64,000 nt of DNA, from positions 124,001 to 188,000 of the forward strand of contig NZ_CAAHFN010000120.1 in assembly GCF_900961225.1 (NCBI RefSeq), in the 5' to 3' direction. This stretch comes from Modicisalibacter radicis (lineage in GTDB: Bacteria; Pseudomonadota; Gammaproteobacteria; Pseudomonadales; Halomonadaceae). This document shows, in pieces, positions 54,959 to 63,200 of the stretch (its first letter is position 1; each line of letters opens with the position of its first letter). A program made the translations under genes and the position numbers. The notes beneath the pieces are model-generated. The model ran no database searches. It was not told the origin of the DNA and was given only the letters and a program-made list of their open reading frames with translations.

Positions 54959-55696
54959 TCAGGCGGGAATGGCGACCAGGCTGAGCAGATAAGGCGCGAG
55001 GTGGGCGTAGTGACCGGCAAGCGAGCGACCGGCGGGCCATGCGTCGCTCAAGGACGTTCTCAGTGTCAGCGTGGCGCTGAGGCGTCCGGCGTCCCAGTCG
55101 GTGAGTTCGGCGTCCTGGAAATAGAAGCGCACGCCGACCAGCGGAAACAGCGCCTTGAACAGGCTCTCCTTGAGCGAGAACGCCAGCGTGACGAACTCGC
55201 CGCGCTGTTCCCGGGGCAGGGTATCGAACCAGTGGCGCTCATCGGGCGTGAGGATCTGAGGGCCGAGACGCGCTGCGCGAGCCTCGTCGAGCAGCGTCTC
55301 GGCGTCCTGGCCGAGGCCCCGCCAACGCTCCGTTCCGGCCACCAGCGCGGCGGCGAGATCGCCGCTGTGGGTGATCGAGCCGACCGTTCCCGCCGGCCAG
55401 CACGGCGCCCTGTCGGCGCCGATCGCCGGGACACAGGGCTCGCCGCTCAGCGCGTTCAACGCCTCGCGGGCGCACAGCCGGCCGGCGAGGAATTCGAGCT
55501 GGCGCTTGGGCGCGGCGCTACGCAACGCTTCGGGGGGCGTCACTGCGGCGTGGGACCAGGCCTCGGGCGTGAACGCCACCCTGTCGTAGCGCAGCGCCAG
55601 CCAGCGGGCGCCGGGCAGCGTCTCGGCCCAGGGCCAGGCGGTCAGCCAGGGCCCGCAACTGACGGGCAGGCGGGTGGCGGGCGGTGCCGCGGTCAT
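54959..55696 (-). CDS. 4'-phosphopantetheinyl transferase, EntD type
   Basis: The 245-residue protein has the EntD-type pattern: KRQLEFLAGRLCAREAL near residue 65, GSITHSGDLAAALVAG (metal-binding region), and FSLKESLFKALFPLVG (the KEA-like motif). EntD-type enzymes transfer phosphopantetheine from coenzyme A to the serine of carrier proteins, activating NRPS modules for siderophores. It starts 4 nt after the YceI-like gene stop, so the two are probably co-transcribed. A second, Sfp-type PPTase is encoded 3 kb away. Confidence 0.9.
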   Translation of the reverse strand: MTAAPPATRLPVSCGPWLTAWPWAETLPGARWLALRYDRVAFTPEAWSHAAVTPPEALRSAAPKRQLEFLAGRLCAREALNALSGEPCVPAIGADRAPCWPAGTVGSITHSGDLAAALVAGTERWRGLGQDAETLLDEARAARLGPQILTPDERHWFDTLPREQRGEFVTLAFSLKESLFKALFPLVGVRFYFQDAELTDWDAGRLSATLTLRTSLSDAWPAGRSLAGHYAHLAPYLLSLVAIPA

Positions 55697-55700
55697 CCGC

Positions 55701-56324
55701 TCAACGATCGACGAGGGCGGCGTCCAGCTCGACCGGGATCTCGTCGCCGATCTCCTCGTAGCCGAGCAACAGCAGGATGCCGCGGGCGTTCTGGTTGGCC
55801 ATCAGCGCGCTACCGTCAATGGCGACCCGCTCGGCATTGCGCAGTCGGATGGCATCGCTCGACTCGCGGGTGAAGCGCACCTGCAACGGCTCCTGGCGGC
55901 GCTCGCCGTTGCTCTGCACCTCCAGCGTCACCGTGTCGGTCAGCGACTCGCCGATGGCCAGGGCATCGAGACGCTGCGCGGGGAAGTGAGCGGTCACTGT
56001 GGCCAGCGGTGCGTCGGTCAGGCCGGAGAGCCATGACGGCATCTGGCCCAGACGCTCGGCGATATCGGTCTGGTCGAGACGCAGCGGCACGCGCAGGGTG
56101 CCCGCGTCGCTGAGTTCGCCCTGCAGGCGGCTGACCCGGTGGGTATGCGGCAGCGGCCCGTCGGGGGTGACCTCGACGATGGTGGCGGTCACCTGGGACC
56201 GGGCCGGGTCGAGCTGCCAGGCGGCGTGCGCCGCCTGGCTCAATCCGGCACCGAGCGGGGCGAGCAGCATGGCCATGGTCAGGCGGCGAAGGCGTCCGCC
56301 GGCTAGCGCGAATCGAACGTCCAT
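55701..56324 (-). CDS. YceI-family periplasmic protein
   Basis: The 207-residue protein has an N-terminal signal peptide (RLTMAMLLAPLGAGLSQAAHA) and a YceI-like lipocalin fold (AWQLDPARSQVTATIVEVTP; SGLTDAPLATVTAHFPAQRL; NARGILLLLGYEEIGDEIPV). YceI proteins bind isoprenoid or other lipophilic ligands in the periplasm. It is divergent from the ECF sigma factor gene, sharing a 293-nt control region. No link to siderophore chemistry is evident. Confidence 0.8.
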   Translation of the reverse strand: MDVRFALAGGRLRRLTMAMLLAPLGAGLSQAAHAAWQLDPARSQVTATIVEVTPDGPLPHTHRVSRLQGELSDAGTLRVPLRLDQTDIAERLGQMPSWLSGLTDAPLATVTAHFPAQRLDALAIGESLTDTVTLEVQSNGERRQEPLQVRFTRESSDAIRLRNAERVAIDGSALMANQNARGILLLLGYEEIGDEIPVELDAALVDR

Positions 56325-56555
56325 GTCGTGTCCTCACGGTGGATGGGCCTTGGAGAGAATAGCAGCCGGGCGCTGATCCCGGCCATCGCCACCGGCCATC
56401 ATACGCGTGTGCTGTATCGGGCCCATGGCTCGGCGGGCAGGGCCCATGACCCGTTAGCTGATCCGTATTACCGGAATATTCGCGCAGGGTCGCCAAGCAG
56501 ATCACCCCGATGGGGCAGCGGATGCAGGCGCGTCTGTTTTTCACCACTTGCGCTA

Positions 56556-56579
56556 TGAATGATAACGTTTATCGTTACC
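56556..56579. promoter_or_regulatory. Fur box upstream of the ECF sigma factor gene
   Basis: TGAATGATAACGTTTATCGTTACC contains the symmetric core GATAACGTTTATC, a strong match to the GATAAT-ATTATC Fur pattern. It lies about 40 nt before the GTG start and would overlap the 5' leader or promoter. Confidence 0.68.
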
Positions 56580-56617
56580 ATCGGTACTTAGATCCCCTCG
56601 AGGCAGGAGGCCGAACA

Positions 56618-57127
56618 GTGGATGCACATGAATGGAAAGCCGAGATAGAGGATATCTTCGCCAACCACAGGCCGCGGCTTTGCTACCTGGCAGCAAGCAT
56701 CCTGGGCCAGGATCAGGCAGACGATGTCGTGCAGGATGCCTATCTCAAGATTTCACAGGTGCAATCCGCCTTCGCCATCAACCAACCGCTGGCCTATGCC
56801 TGTCGCGTGGTGCGCAACCTGGCGATCGACCGGCAGCGGCGCTGCCAGTTCGAGTCGACCCTGTTCAGGGCAGAGGAGCAGGGCGCGGCGGTGGCCGCGC
56901 CGACCGGCTCGCCTGAGTCGATCGAGATCGATCGCCAGGCGATGGAGCGGGTCGTGCGGGCGCTGGACGAATTGCCCGATCGCACGCGTCGGGCCTTCGA
57001 GCTGTATCGCATGGGCGGGCACACCCAGCGTGAAGTGGCCGAGCAGCTGGGGGTATCGACCACACTGGTCAACTTCATGATTCGCGATGCGCTCAGTCAC
57101 TGCCGGGATTCGTTGCAGGCCGGTTGA
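56618..57127 (+). CDS. ECF sigma factor, PvdS/FecI-type iron-starvation sigma factor
   Basis: The 169-residue protein starts at GTG 56618, 7 nt after a perfect AGGAGG; an in-frame ATG at 56555 lies within the Fur box. Region 2 (DDVVQDAYLKI and ACRVVRNLAIDRQRRCQF) and region 4 (HTQREVAEQLGVSTTLVNFM, then IRDALSHCRDS) are complete, and the region 4 sequence is close to PvdS in style. PvdS-type factors direct RNA polymerase to iron-starvation promoters of siderophore genes. It is followed by the isolated FecR N-terminal domain gene, then a matching promoter and the biosynthesis genes. Confidence 0.92.
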   Translation: MDAHEWKAEIEDIFANHRPRLCYLAASILGQDQADDVVQDAYLKISQVQSAFAINQPLAYACRVVRNLAIDRQRRCQFESTLFRAEEQGAAVAAPTGSPESIEIDRQAMERVVRALDELPDRTRRAFELYRMGGHTQREVAEQLGVSTTLVNFMIRDALSHCRDSLQAG

Positions 57128-57206
57128 TTCCTGCCGGCTCATTCCCGGCCGCCGTTTTGTTACGATGGTGTAAAGCCCGTGGGCAGGGCCGCAACCTTGG
57201 CGAGGC

Positions 57207-57419
57207 ATGACGGCGACAATGAACGATGACGATAATGATGCTTGGCAGACGGCGCTGGGCTGGCTCATGCGTCAGCATGACGGCGACCTGGACGAGGCAG
57301 GGCGCCAGGCGCTGCATGCCTGGCTCGCGGACTCCCCCGCGAACCGTGCGGCGTATCGAGAGGCCGAGCGGCTATGGACGCTGACCGGGCTGATCCCGCC
57401 CGCGGATGAGCGCCACTGA
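57207..57419 (+). CDS. Stand-alone FecR N-terminal (DUF4880-type) domain protein
   Basis: This 70-residue protein consists only of the cytoplasmic N-terminal domain of FecR-like regulators: ALGWLMRQHDGDLDEAGRQA and WLADSPANRAAYREAERLWT. A full FecR (about 320 residues) would continue through a membrane segment to a periplasmic domain, but here a TGA follows after PPADERH, and no remainder of the gene is found in the following 140 nt. In FecR-type anti-sigma factors this domain contacts the cognate sigma factor. It is 79 nt downstream of the sigma gene. Confidence 0.8.
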   Translation: MTATMNDDDNDAWQTALGWLMRQHDGDLDEAGRQALHAWLADSPANRAAYREAERLWTLTGLIPPADERH

Positions 57420-57472
57420 CATTTCCCTGCCCCACCTGAGCTTCCCCCCGGCGATCTCCTTGGGCTGATCGC

Positions 57473-57496
57473 TAAATTCTTACCCGCCTCACCCGT
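57473..57496 (+). promoter_or_regulatory. Iron-starvation box (PvdS-type promoter) upstream of mbtH
   Basis: TAAAT (57473-57477) and CGT (57494-57496) are separated by 16 nt, matching the PvdS-dependent promoter pattern of Pseudomonas (TAAAT-N16/17-CGT). It lies 63 nt before the MbtH ATG and just after the PvdS-like sigma gene. Confidence 0.65.
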
Positions 57497-57559
57497 CATT
57501 TGAAATGAGAAGCAATCACATTCGCTTCTTTGCGTTCATGCGATGACGAGGTGAGCATC

Positions 57560-57805
57560 ATGACAAGCTGTTTCGATCGCGAGGGCGAGACCTTCCGCGT
57601 CCTGGTCAACCACGAAGAGCAGTATTCCCTGTGGCCCGAATGGAAGGCGATTCCCGAGGGCTGGGCGGATACCGGCGTGCTCGGCGACAAGGCGACCTGC
57701 CTCGACTACGTGGACAAGACCTGGACCGACATGCGGCCGCTCTCGCTACGCCAGTGGATGGACGAGCAGGCCGCCGCCGAGGCGGAGCAGGTGAATGCAG
57801 GCTGA
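57560..57805 (+). CDS. MbtH-family NRPS accessory protein
   Basis: The 81-residue protein has the MbtH consensus: CFDREGETFRVLVNHEEQYS, LWPEWKAIPEGW, and CLDYVDKTWTDMRPLSLR. MbtH proteins bind and activate NRPS adenylation domains. A GAGGTGA site precedes the ATG. It is the first gene after the iron-starvation promoter and overlaps the thioesterase gene by 11 nt. Confidence 0.97.
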   Translation: MTSCFDREGETFRVLVNHEEQYSLWPEWKAIPEGWADTGVLGDKATCLDYVDKTWTDMRPLSLRQWMDEQAAAEAEQVNAG

Positions 57806-58541
57806 GCCGCTGACGCTGTTCTGCCTGCCCTGTGCCGGGGCCAGCGCCACGATGTATCTACGCTGGAAGGCCCGCCTGCCGAGCTGGATAGAGGTGCAGC
57901 CCGTCGAGTTGCCAGGACGGGGCACGCGGCTTGCCGAGCCCTGCGTCGAAGACTTCGAACGGCTCGTTTCCCGGCTGTGTAGCGAGCCGCCTGCGCAAGG
58001 GGGCATGGGCCCGCGCTATGCGCTGTTCGGCCACAGCATGGGTGCGCTGCTGGCCTATGGCATGGTGCAGCGCCTGCGCGCCGCCGGGGCGCCCCTGCCC
58101 CGTGCGCTGCTGGCCTCGGGCAGCCCGGCACCGGCGCGGCGCGATACGCAGGGCCTGCCCGGCAAGCACGACGATGCCGCCCTGATCGCCGACCTGCGCC
58201 GGCAGGGCGGTACCCCTGAAGAGGTGTTCGCCAACCCCGAATTGCTGCGCATCACCCTGGATACCCTGGGCGCCGACTATCGGGTATGCGAAAGCTTTGG
58301 CTACCGCGAATCGGCTCCCTTGAACATCCCGGTGCATGTCCTGGCCGGGCGTGACGACGCCATCGATCCCGCGTTCATGGCCGCCTGGCAGCAGGAGACC
58401 GGCGCCGAGTTCTCGCTGGACTGGTTCGATGGCGGTCACTTCTTCATCCGTCAACAGGAGCGGCAAGTGCTGTCGGCCATCGAGCGGATCCTGTCCGGTC
58501 AGCGTGTGGAGGTGCCCGATGCAGCGCCTGTCGCTACCTGA
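57795..58541 (+). CDS. Type II thioesterase
   Basis: This 248-residue alpha/beta hydrolase edits stalled NRPS carrier proteins by removing wrong acyl groups. The nucleophile elbow is GHSMGALLAYG (Ser81), the acid lies in VLAGRDDAIDP, and the His is in WFDGGHFFI. It resembles GrsT/PvdG-type enzymes. It overlaps mbtH upstream (11 nt) and the Sfp-type PPTase downstream (23 nt), indicating tight coupling. Confidence 0.94.
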   Translation: MQAEPLTLFCLPCAGASATMYLRWKARLPSWIEVQPVELPGRGTRLAEPCVEDFERLVSRLCSEPPAQGGMGPRYALFGHSMGALLAYGMVQRLRAAGAPLPRALLASGSPAPARRDTQGLPGKHDDAALIADLRRQGGTPEEVFANPELLRITLDTLGADYRVCESFGYRESAPLNIPVHVLAGRDDAIDPAFMAAWQQETGAEFSLDWFDGGHFFIRQQERQVLSAIERILSGQRVEVPDAAPVAT

Positions 58542-59238
58542 ATCGGTCCCCGCGGGGGTCGAGGTCTGGCAGCTGGCGCTCGACCTGGACGCCCCGGCGG
58601 CCGCAGACGATTACCGACTGATGAGCGTAGCGGAGCTGCAGCGGGTGCGCCGGCTGCGTAACCCGGCGGATGTGGTGCGTTCGGTGACGACGCGTGCCGG
58701 CCTGCGGCGACTGATGGCGTGCCGGATGGGCGTCGCGGCGGACGAGCTGACGTTCACCGAGAACGCCTATGGCAAGCCGCGCCTGGGTAACGGCGATGGG
58801 CCGGCGTTCAATGTCTCCCATGCCGGTGAATATGCCCTCATTGCCTTGGCGCCGTGCGGCGAGATCGGCATCGACATCGAGCGTCGCCAGCCCGATGCGG
58901 ATCTCGCGGCGCTGGTTGCCTGGGTGCTGTCGCCGCGCGAGCAGCGAGACCACGCCAGCGGCAAGGCTGCGCTGCCTTTCATCGAGCGCTGGGTGGTGAA
59001 GGAAGCGGCGCTCAAGGCCCTGGGGGTGGGGATCGGCGACCATTTGCAGGCGCTCTCTGTCGCCCCCGCTCCGCCCCGGCGGCACGGTTATCGAATCGAC
59101 CTCCACCTGTCCATCCCGATACCTGTAACAGCCTGGGCGCTGCACGCGCCAACGGCGTATGTCGCCGCGCTGGCCCATGCGGACCTGCCACCGGGCGGAC
59201 TTCCAAGCCTCACTTTCCAGGAGACCCATCATGTCTAG
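58519..59238 (+). CDS. 4'-phosphopantetheinyl transferase, Sfp type
   Basis: The 239-residue protein has the Sfp/Gsp pattern: AFNVSHAGEYALIALAP, the magnesium motif GIDIERR (about residues 117-123) and the catalytic FIERWVVKEAALKALG. GGAGG lies 6 nt before the ATG. It probably loads phosphopantetheine onto carrier domains such as Ser651 of the downstream NRPS. It overlaps the thioesterase by 23 nt and the hydroxylase by 8 nt. Confidence 0.93.
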   Translation: MQRLSLPESVPAGVEVWQLALDLDAPAAADDYRLMSVAELQRVRRLRNPADVVRSVTTRAGLRRLMACRMGVAADELTFTENAYGKPRLGNGDGPAFNVSHAGEYALIALAPCGEIGIDIERRQPDADLAALVAWVLSPREQRDHASGKAALPFIERWVVKEAALKALGVGIGDHLQALSVAPAPPRRHGYRIDLHLSIPIPVTAWALHAPTAYVAALAHADLPPGGLPSLTFQETHHV

Positions 59239-60238
59239 CAACCGTGCAACATCAGTGGAATATGCCACGAGGGAGTTCGAACGCCAGGCGCCGGCAGGCT
59301 CGGAACTGCCCCATCTGATCACGGCCGATCGTGAAGGACAGCCGCTACTGGATGCGTTCGGCGGATTGCGTGCCGATATCGAGTCGCACGTGGCGCGAGT
59401 CGGTGGCGTATTGCTGCGCGGTTTTCAGGTGCCGGCGGTCGAGGATTTCCAGCAATTCGCCGCCGCCTTCGGTCATCCGTTACTGAGTTACGAATTCGCC
59501 TCCACGCCTCGCTCGGCGGTTTCCTCGGGGATCTATACCTCGACTGAGTATCCCGCCCACCAGCACATCCCACTGCACAACGAACAGGCCTATACCCGGG
59601 AATGGCCGATGAAGATCTGGTTCCACTGCGTCACGGCTGCTCCCGAGGGCGGTGAAACGCCCATTGCCGATAGTCGCGCCATCTACCGCCGCATGCCGGC
59701 AGGGATTCGCGAGCGTTTCGAGCCCGGCATTCTCTACGTGCGCAACTACGGCGACTTCGATGTGCCTTGGCAGCAGGTATTCGGCACCGACGATCGCGCC
59801 GAGGTCGAGTCATTCTGCCGCCGAGCCGGTATTCGCTGGGAGTGGAAGCCCGATGGCGAACTGCGTACGACACAGCTGTGTCAGGGCATGGAAACCCACC
59901 CGGTCACCGGCGAGCGCGTTTGGTTCAACCAGGGACACCTCTTCCATGTCTCCAACCTGCAGCCTGAAGTGCGCGAAAGCCTCGAGGAATTGCTCGATCC
60001 CGAAGATATGCCGCGCAACGTCTTCTTCGCCGACGGCAGCCCCATCGATGACGCCATCTTCGATGAGATTCGCGATGTGCTGGCCGAGGAAACGGTGACC
60101 TTTCCCTGGCAGTCCGGCGATGTACTGATGCTCGACAACATGCTGGTTGCCCATGCCCGCACGCCGTTCAAGGGGCCACGCAAGGTCGTGGTGGCCATGG
60201 CGGAAGGGCATGGAAATCTCGCCAACGACCCTTTGTAA
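59231..60238 (+). CDS. TauD/TfdA-family Fe(II)/2-oxoglutarate dioxygenase, SyrP-like
   Basis: The 335-residue protein has the iron-binding facial triad: His116-x-Glu118 in HIPLHNEQAYT and His308 in LDNMLVAHARTPFKGPRK; the Arg of RTPFKGPRKVV binds 2-oxoglutarate. Members such as SyrP hydroxylate aspartyl residues on NRPS carriers, giving beta-hydroxyaspartate, a common iron ligand in marine siderophores. The substrate here is inferred from context. AGGAG precedes the ATG, which overlaps the PPTase stop. Confidence 0.9.
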   Translation: MSSNRATSVEYATREFERQAPAGSELPHLITADREGQPLLDAFGGLRADIESHVARVGGVLLRGFQVPAVEDFQQFAAAFGHPLLSYEFASTPRSAVSSGIYTSTEYPAHQHIPLHNEQAYTREWPMKIWFHCVTAAPEGGETPIADSRAIYRRMPAGIRERFEPGILYVRNYGDFDVPWQQVFGTDDRAEVESFCRRAGIRWEWKPDGELRTTQLCQGMETHPVTGERVWFNQGHLFHVSNLQPEVRESLEELLDPEDMPRNVFFADGSPIDDAIFDEIRDVLAEETVTFPWQSGDVLMLDNMLVAHARTPFKGPRKVVVAMAEGHGNLANDPL

Positions 60239-60275
60239 CGACTTACCGGCCCTCGGCTTCCCAGCAGGTATCCCC

Positions 60276-63200
60276 ATGAACGCAGGACACATCCCGACAC
60301 CACGCACTGATCATCCTCGCGACTTTATCGAGCACCTCGGCAGGCTGGCCACAGAGAGGCCCGCCGACAGGGCCCTGATCGTGGTCAACGCGCAGGGCGA
60401 GACCACCCTGGACTACGCCACCCTCGAGCGGCGCTCTCGGGCCCTGGCCGCCGAGCTGCAGGAGCGCTTCGCGCCAGGCGAGCGGGCCCTGATACTGCTC
60501 GATAACGATCAGCACTATGTGGTGGCATTCTTCGCCTGCCTCCATGCCGGCGTCATTGCCGTGCCGGTCTTTCCGCCGGAGTCGTCGAAACAACAGCACC
60601 TGGCGCGCCTGCGCGCCATTGCCGCCGACTCCCGGGCCGCTTGTGTACTCACCTCGACGACGATCATCGAGGTGGTCGCTTCGGCGAGCGAGGGCTTCGG
60701 TAGTGCCGAACTGATCGCCGTGGATGGCGTGGACGAGTCTCGCGCCGAATGCTGGGCCGGGCACCGCCCGCACGAAGACGATATCGCCTTCTTGCAATAC
60801 ACCTCGGGCTCCACGGCCGCGCCCAAGGGGGTCATGGTCAGCCACGGTAACCTGATGGCCAACGAAGTCGCCATCGAGACGGGCTTCTCGATCGGCGCCG
60901 ACGATGTCTTCGTCAGCTGGCTGCCGCTCTACCACGACATGGGGCTGATCGGCGGTCTGTTGCAGCCCATTCATCGCGGTATCCCTGTGGTGTTGATGAG
61001 CCCCACCTTCTTTCTGCAGCGGCCGGTTCGCTGGCTGGAGGCGATCTCCCGTCACCGCGGTACCGTCAGCGGTGGCCCCGATTTCGCCTATCGGCTATGT
61101 CTCGAACGACTCCGCGACGAGCAGATCGAGACGCTCGACTTGTCCAGTTGGCGGGTGGCGTTCTCGGGCGCCGAGCCGGTACGTCACGCAACCCTCACTG
61201 GTTTCATCGAACGCTTCCGCCCGGCCGGCTTTGCCGCTGACACCGCAGCACCCTGCTATGGCTTGGCTGAAGCCACGTTATTGGTTAGCTGTAATTCGCG
61301 CGGTACGGGCATGGTGGGCACTGCTTTTTCTCAACAGTCGCTGGCCGAGGGAAAGGCTGCCTCAGCGGTTGAAGGCAACACTCTGGTGGGCTGCGGTACA
61401 CCGCCACCCGGCCACGCTGTCGATATCGTCGATCCCGAGGGGCTTCACCCGCTGCCCGAAGGTGACGTCGGTGAGATCTGGGTCAATGGACCCAGCGTGG
61501 CGCAGGGGTATTGGCAGAACCCTGAAGCCACGGCCAAGACCTTTGTTACCCGTGATGGTGTTAGCTGGCAACGTACCGGTGCTCACGATAGCGACGCTCA
61601 CGATACCCAGGCAGAAGACCACAACGCCCGAGACGATCGTTGGCTGCGCACCGGCGACCTGGGCTTCCTGCATGACGGGCAGCTGTATGTCGCGGGGCGC
61701 ATCAAGGATCTAATCATCCTGCGTGGCCATAACGTCTACCCCCAGGACATCGAGTGCGCTATCGAAGCGGAGGTGGAGGCGGTTCGCAAGGGACGAATTG
61801 CGGCCTTCGCGGTGACCACCCCCGAAGGCGTCGAGGGGATCGGTGTCGCAGCAGAAGTCTCCCGCGGCATGCAGAAGCTGGCGCCCGCCGAAAAACTGAT
61901 CGAAGCACTAAGCGAGGCGGTCGGCAACGCCTGTCATGAGCCGCTATCGGTTGCGCTGCTGCTCAACCCCGGCGGGTTGCCGAAGACTTCCAGCGGCAAA
62001 CTGCAGCGCAGCGCCTGCCGCCAAGGCTGGGAGGCAGGAACGCTGGATGCCTATGCCGTCCATCAATTCGGGAGGTTTGCTGGAGAGGGAGAGTCTCCGC
62101 AGGTCGCCGAGACGCCGGAGACTTCAACCGAGCAGGCGTTGGCAATGCTCTGGCGCCAGGTACTGGGGGGTGACGACAGCCGGGCATTGGGACGACAAGC
62201 GAATTTTTTTGCCAGCGGCGGCGATTCGCTCTCCGCCGCGCGTCTAGCTGCCGCCATCAGTGAGCGCTGGGGTGTCGAGTTATCACTGCACACGTTGTTC
62301 GAGGAGCCGCGACTTTCCGCCATGGCCAAGGCCATCAAAGCGCGTCTGGCGACCGGCTCGGACCAGGCATCGGAACTCATCCCGCGTCTCTCCGATGATC
62401 AACGCCACGGCGAGTTACCGTTGTCGGAAGGCCAGCGCAGCTTATGGCTGACATGGCAGCTCGATCCCCAGAGCGCTGGCTACAACATGGCGGGGGCTTT
62501 GCATCTCAGGGGTACATTGGAAGTGTCGGCCCTTGGGGTTGCGCTCGTAGCTCTCGTGCAGCGGCATGAGGTTCTGCGCACATACTATCCCATGGACCAG
62601 ACGGGAGAGCCGGTGCAGCGGCTAGCGGCCAATTGGCGTCCCGAGCTGGAGTACATTGATGTGCCGGGCGATACCGGGAAGGAGCGGGAACTGGCGCTGC
62701 ATGACGCACTCTCCAGGCTGGCGCTGCAGCCTTTTGCTCTGGATCAAGTACCGCCTTTGACCGTCACACTCTATCGACTGTCCCCGGAACACCACGTACT
62801 GGCTGTCGTGCTGCACCATATTGCTGGCGACGGCTGGTCGGTTCAGGTGCTCATCGATGATCTATGCGCGCTTTATGAGGGCGCGTTCACTCAGCGAGAA
62901 GTCAAGCTTGCACCACTGCCAGTACAGTTCGCCGATTATGCGGACTGGCAGCAGCGTCAGCAGCAGAGTAGTGAGCGACAGAGACAACTTGCGCACTGGT
63001 GTGAACGCCTATCCGGGGACCAGTCCCCTCTGGCGCTGCCTCTTGATCGCCCACGCCAAGCGTTATCTGCCCCCCGTGAAGGACAGCTCCGCTTTACGCT
63101 TTCCCGTGAGTTGAGCGAGCAACTACGTAGCCTGGCCCGTGGACGAAGCGTTTCGCTCTACGCCGTGATCTTGGCGCTGTTGAAGCTGACGCTGTATCGC

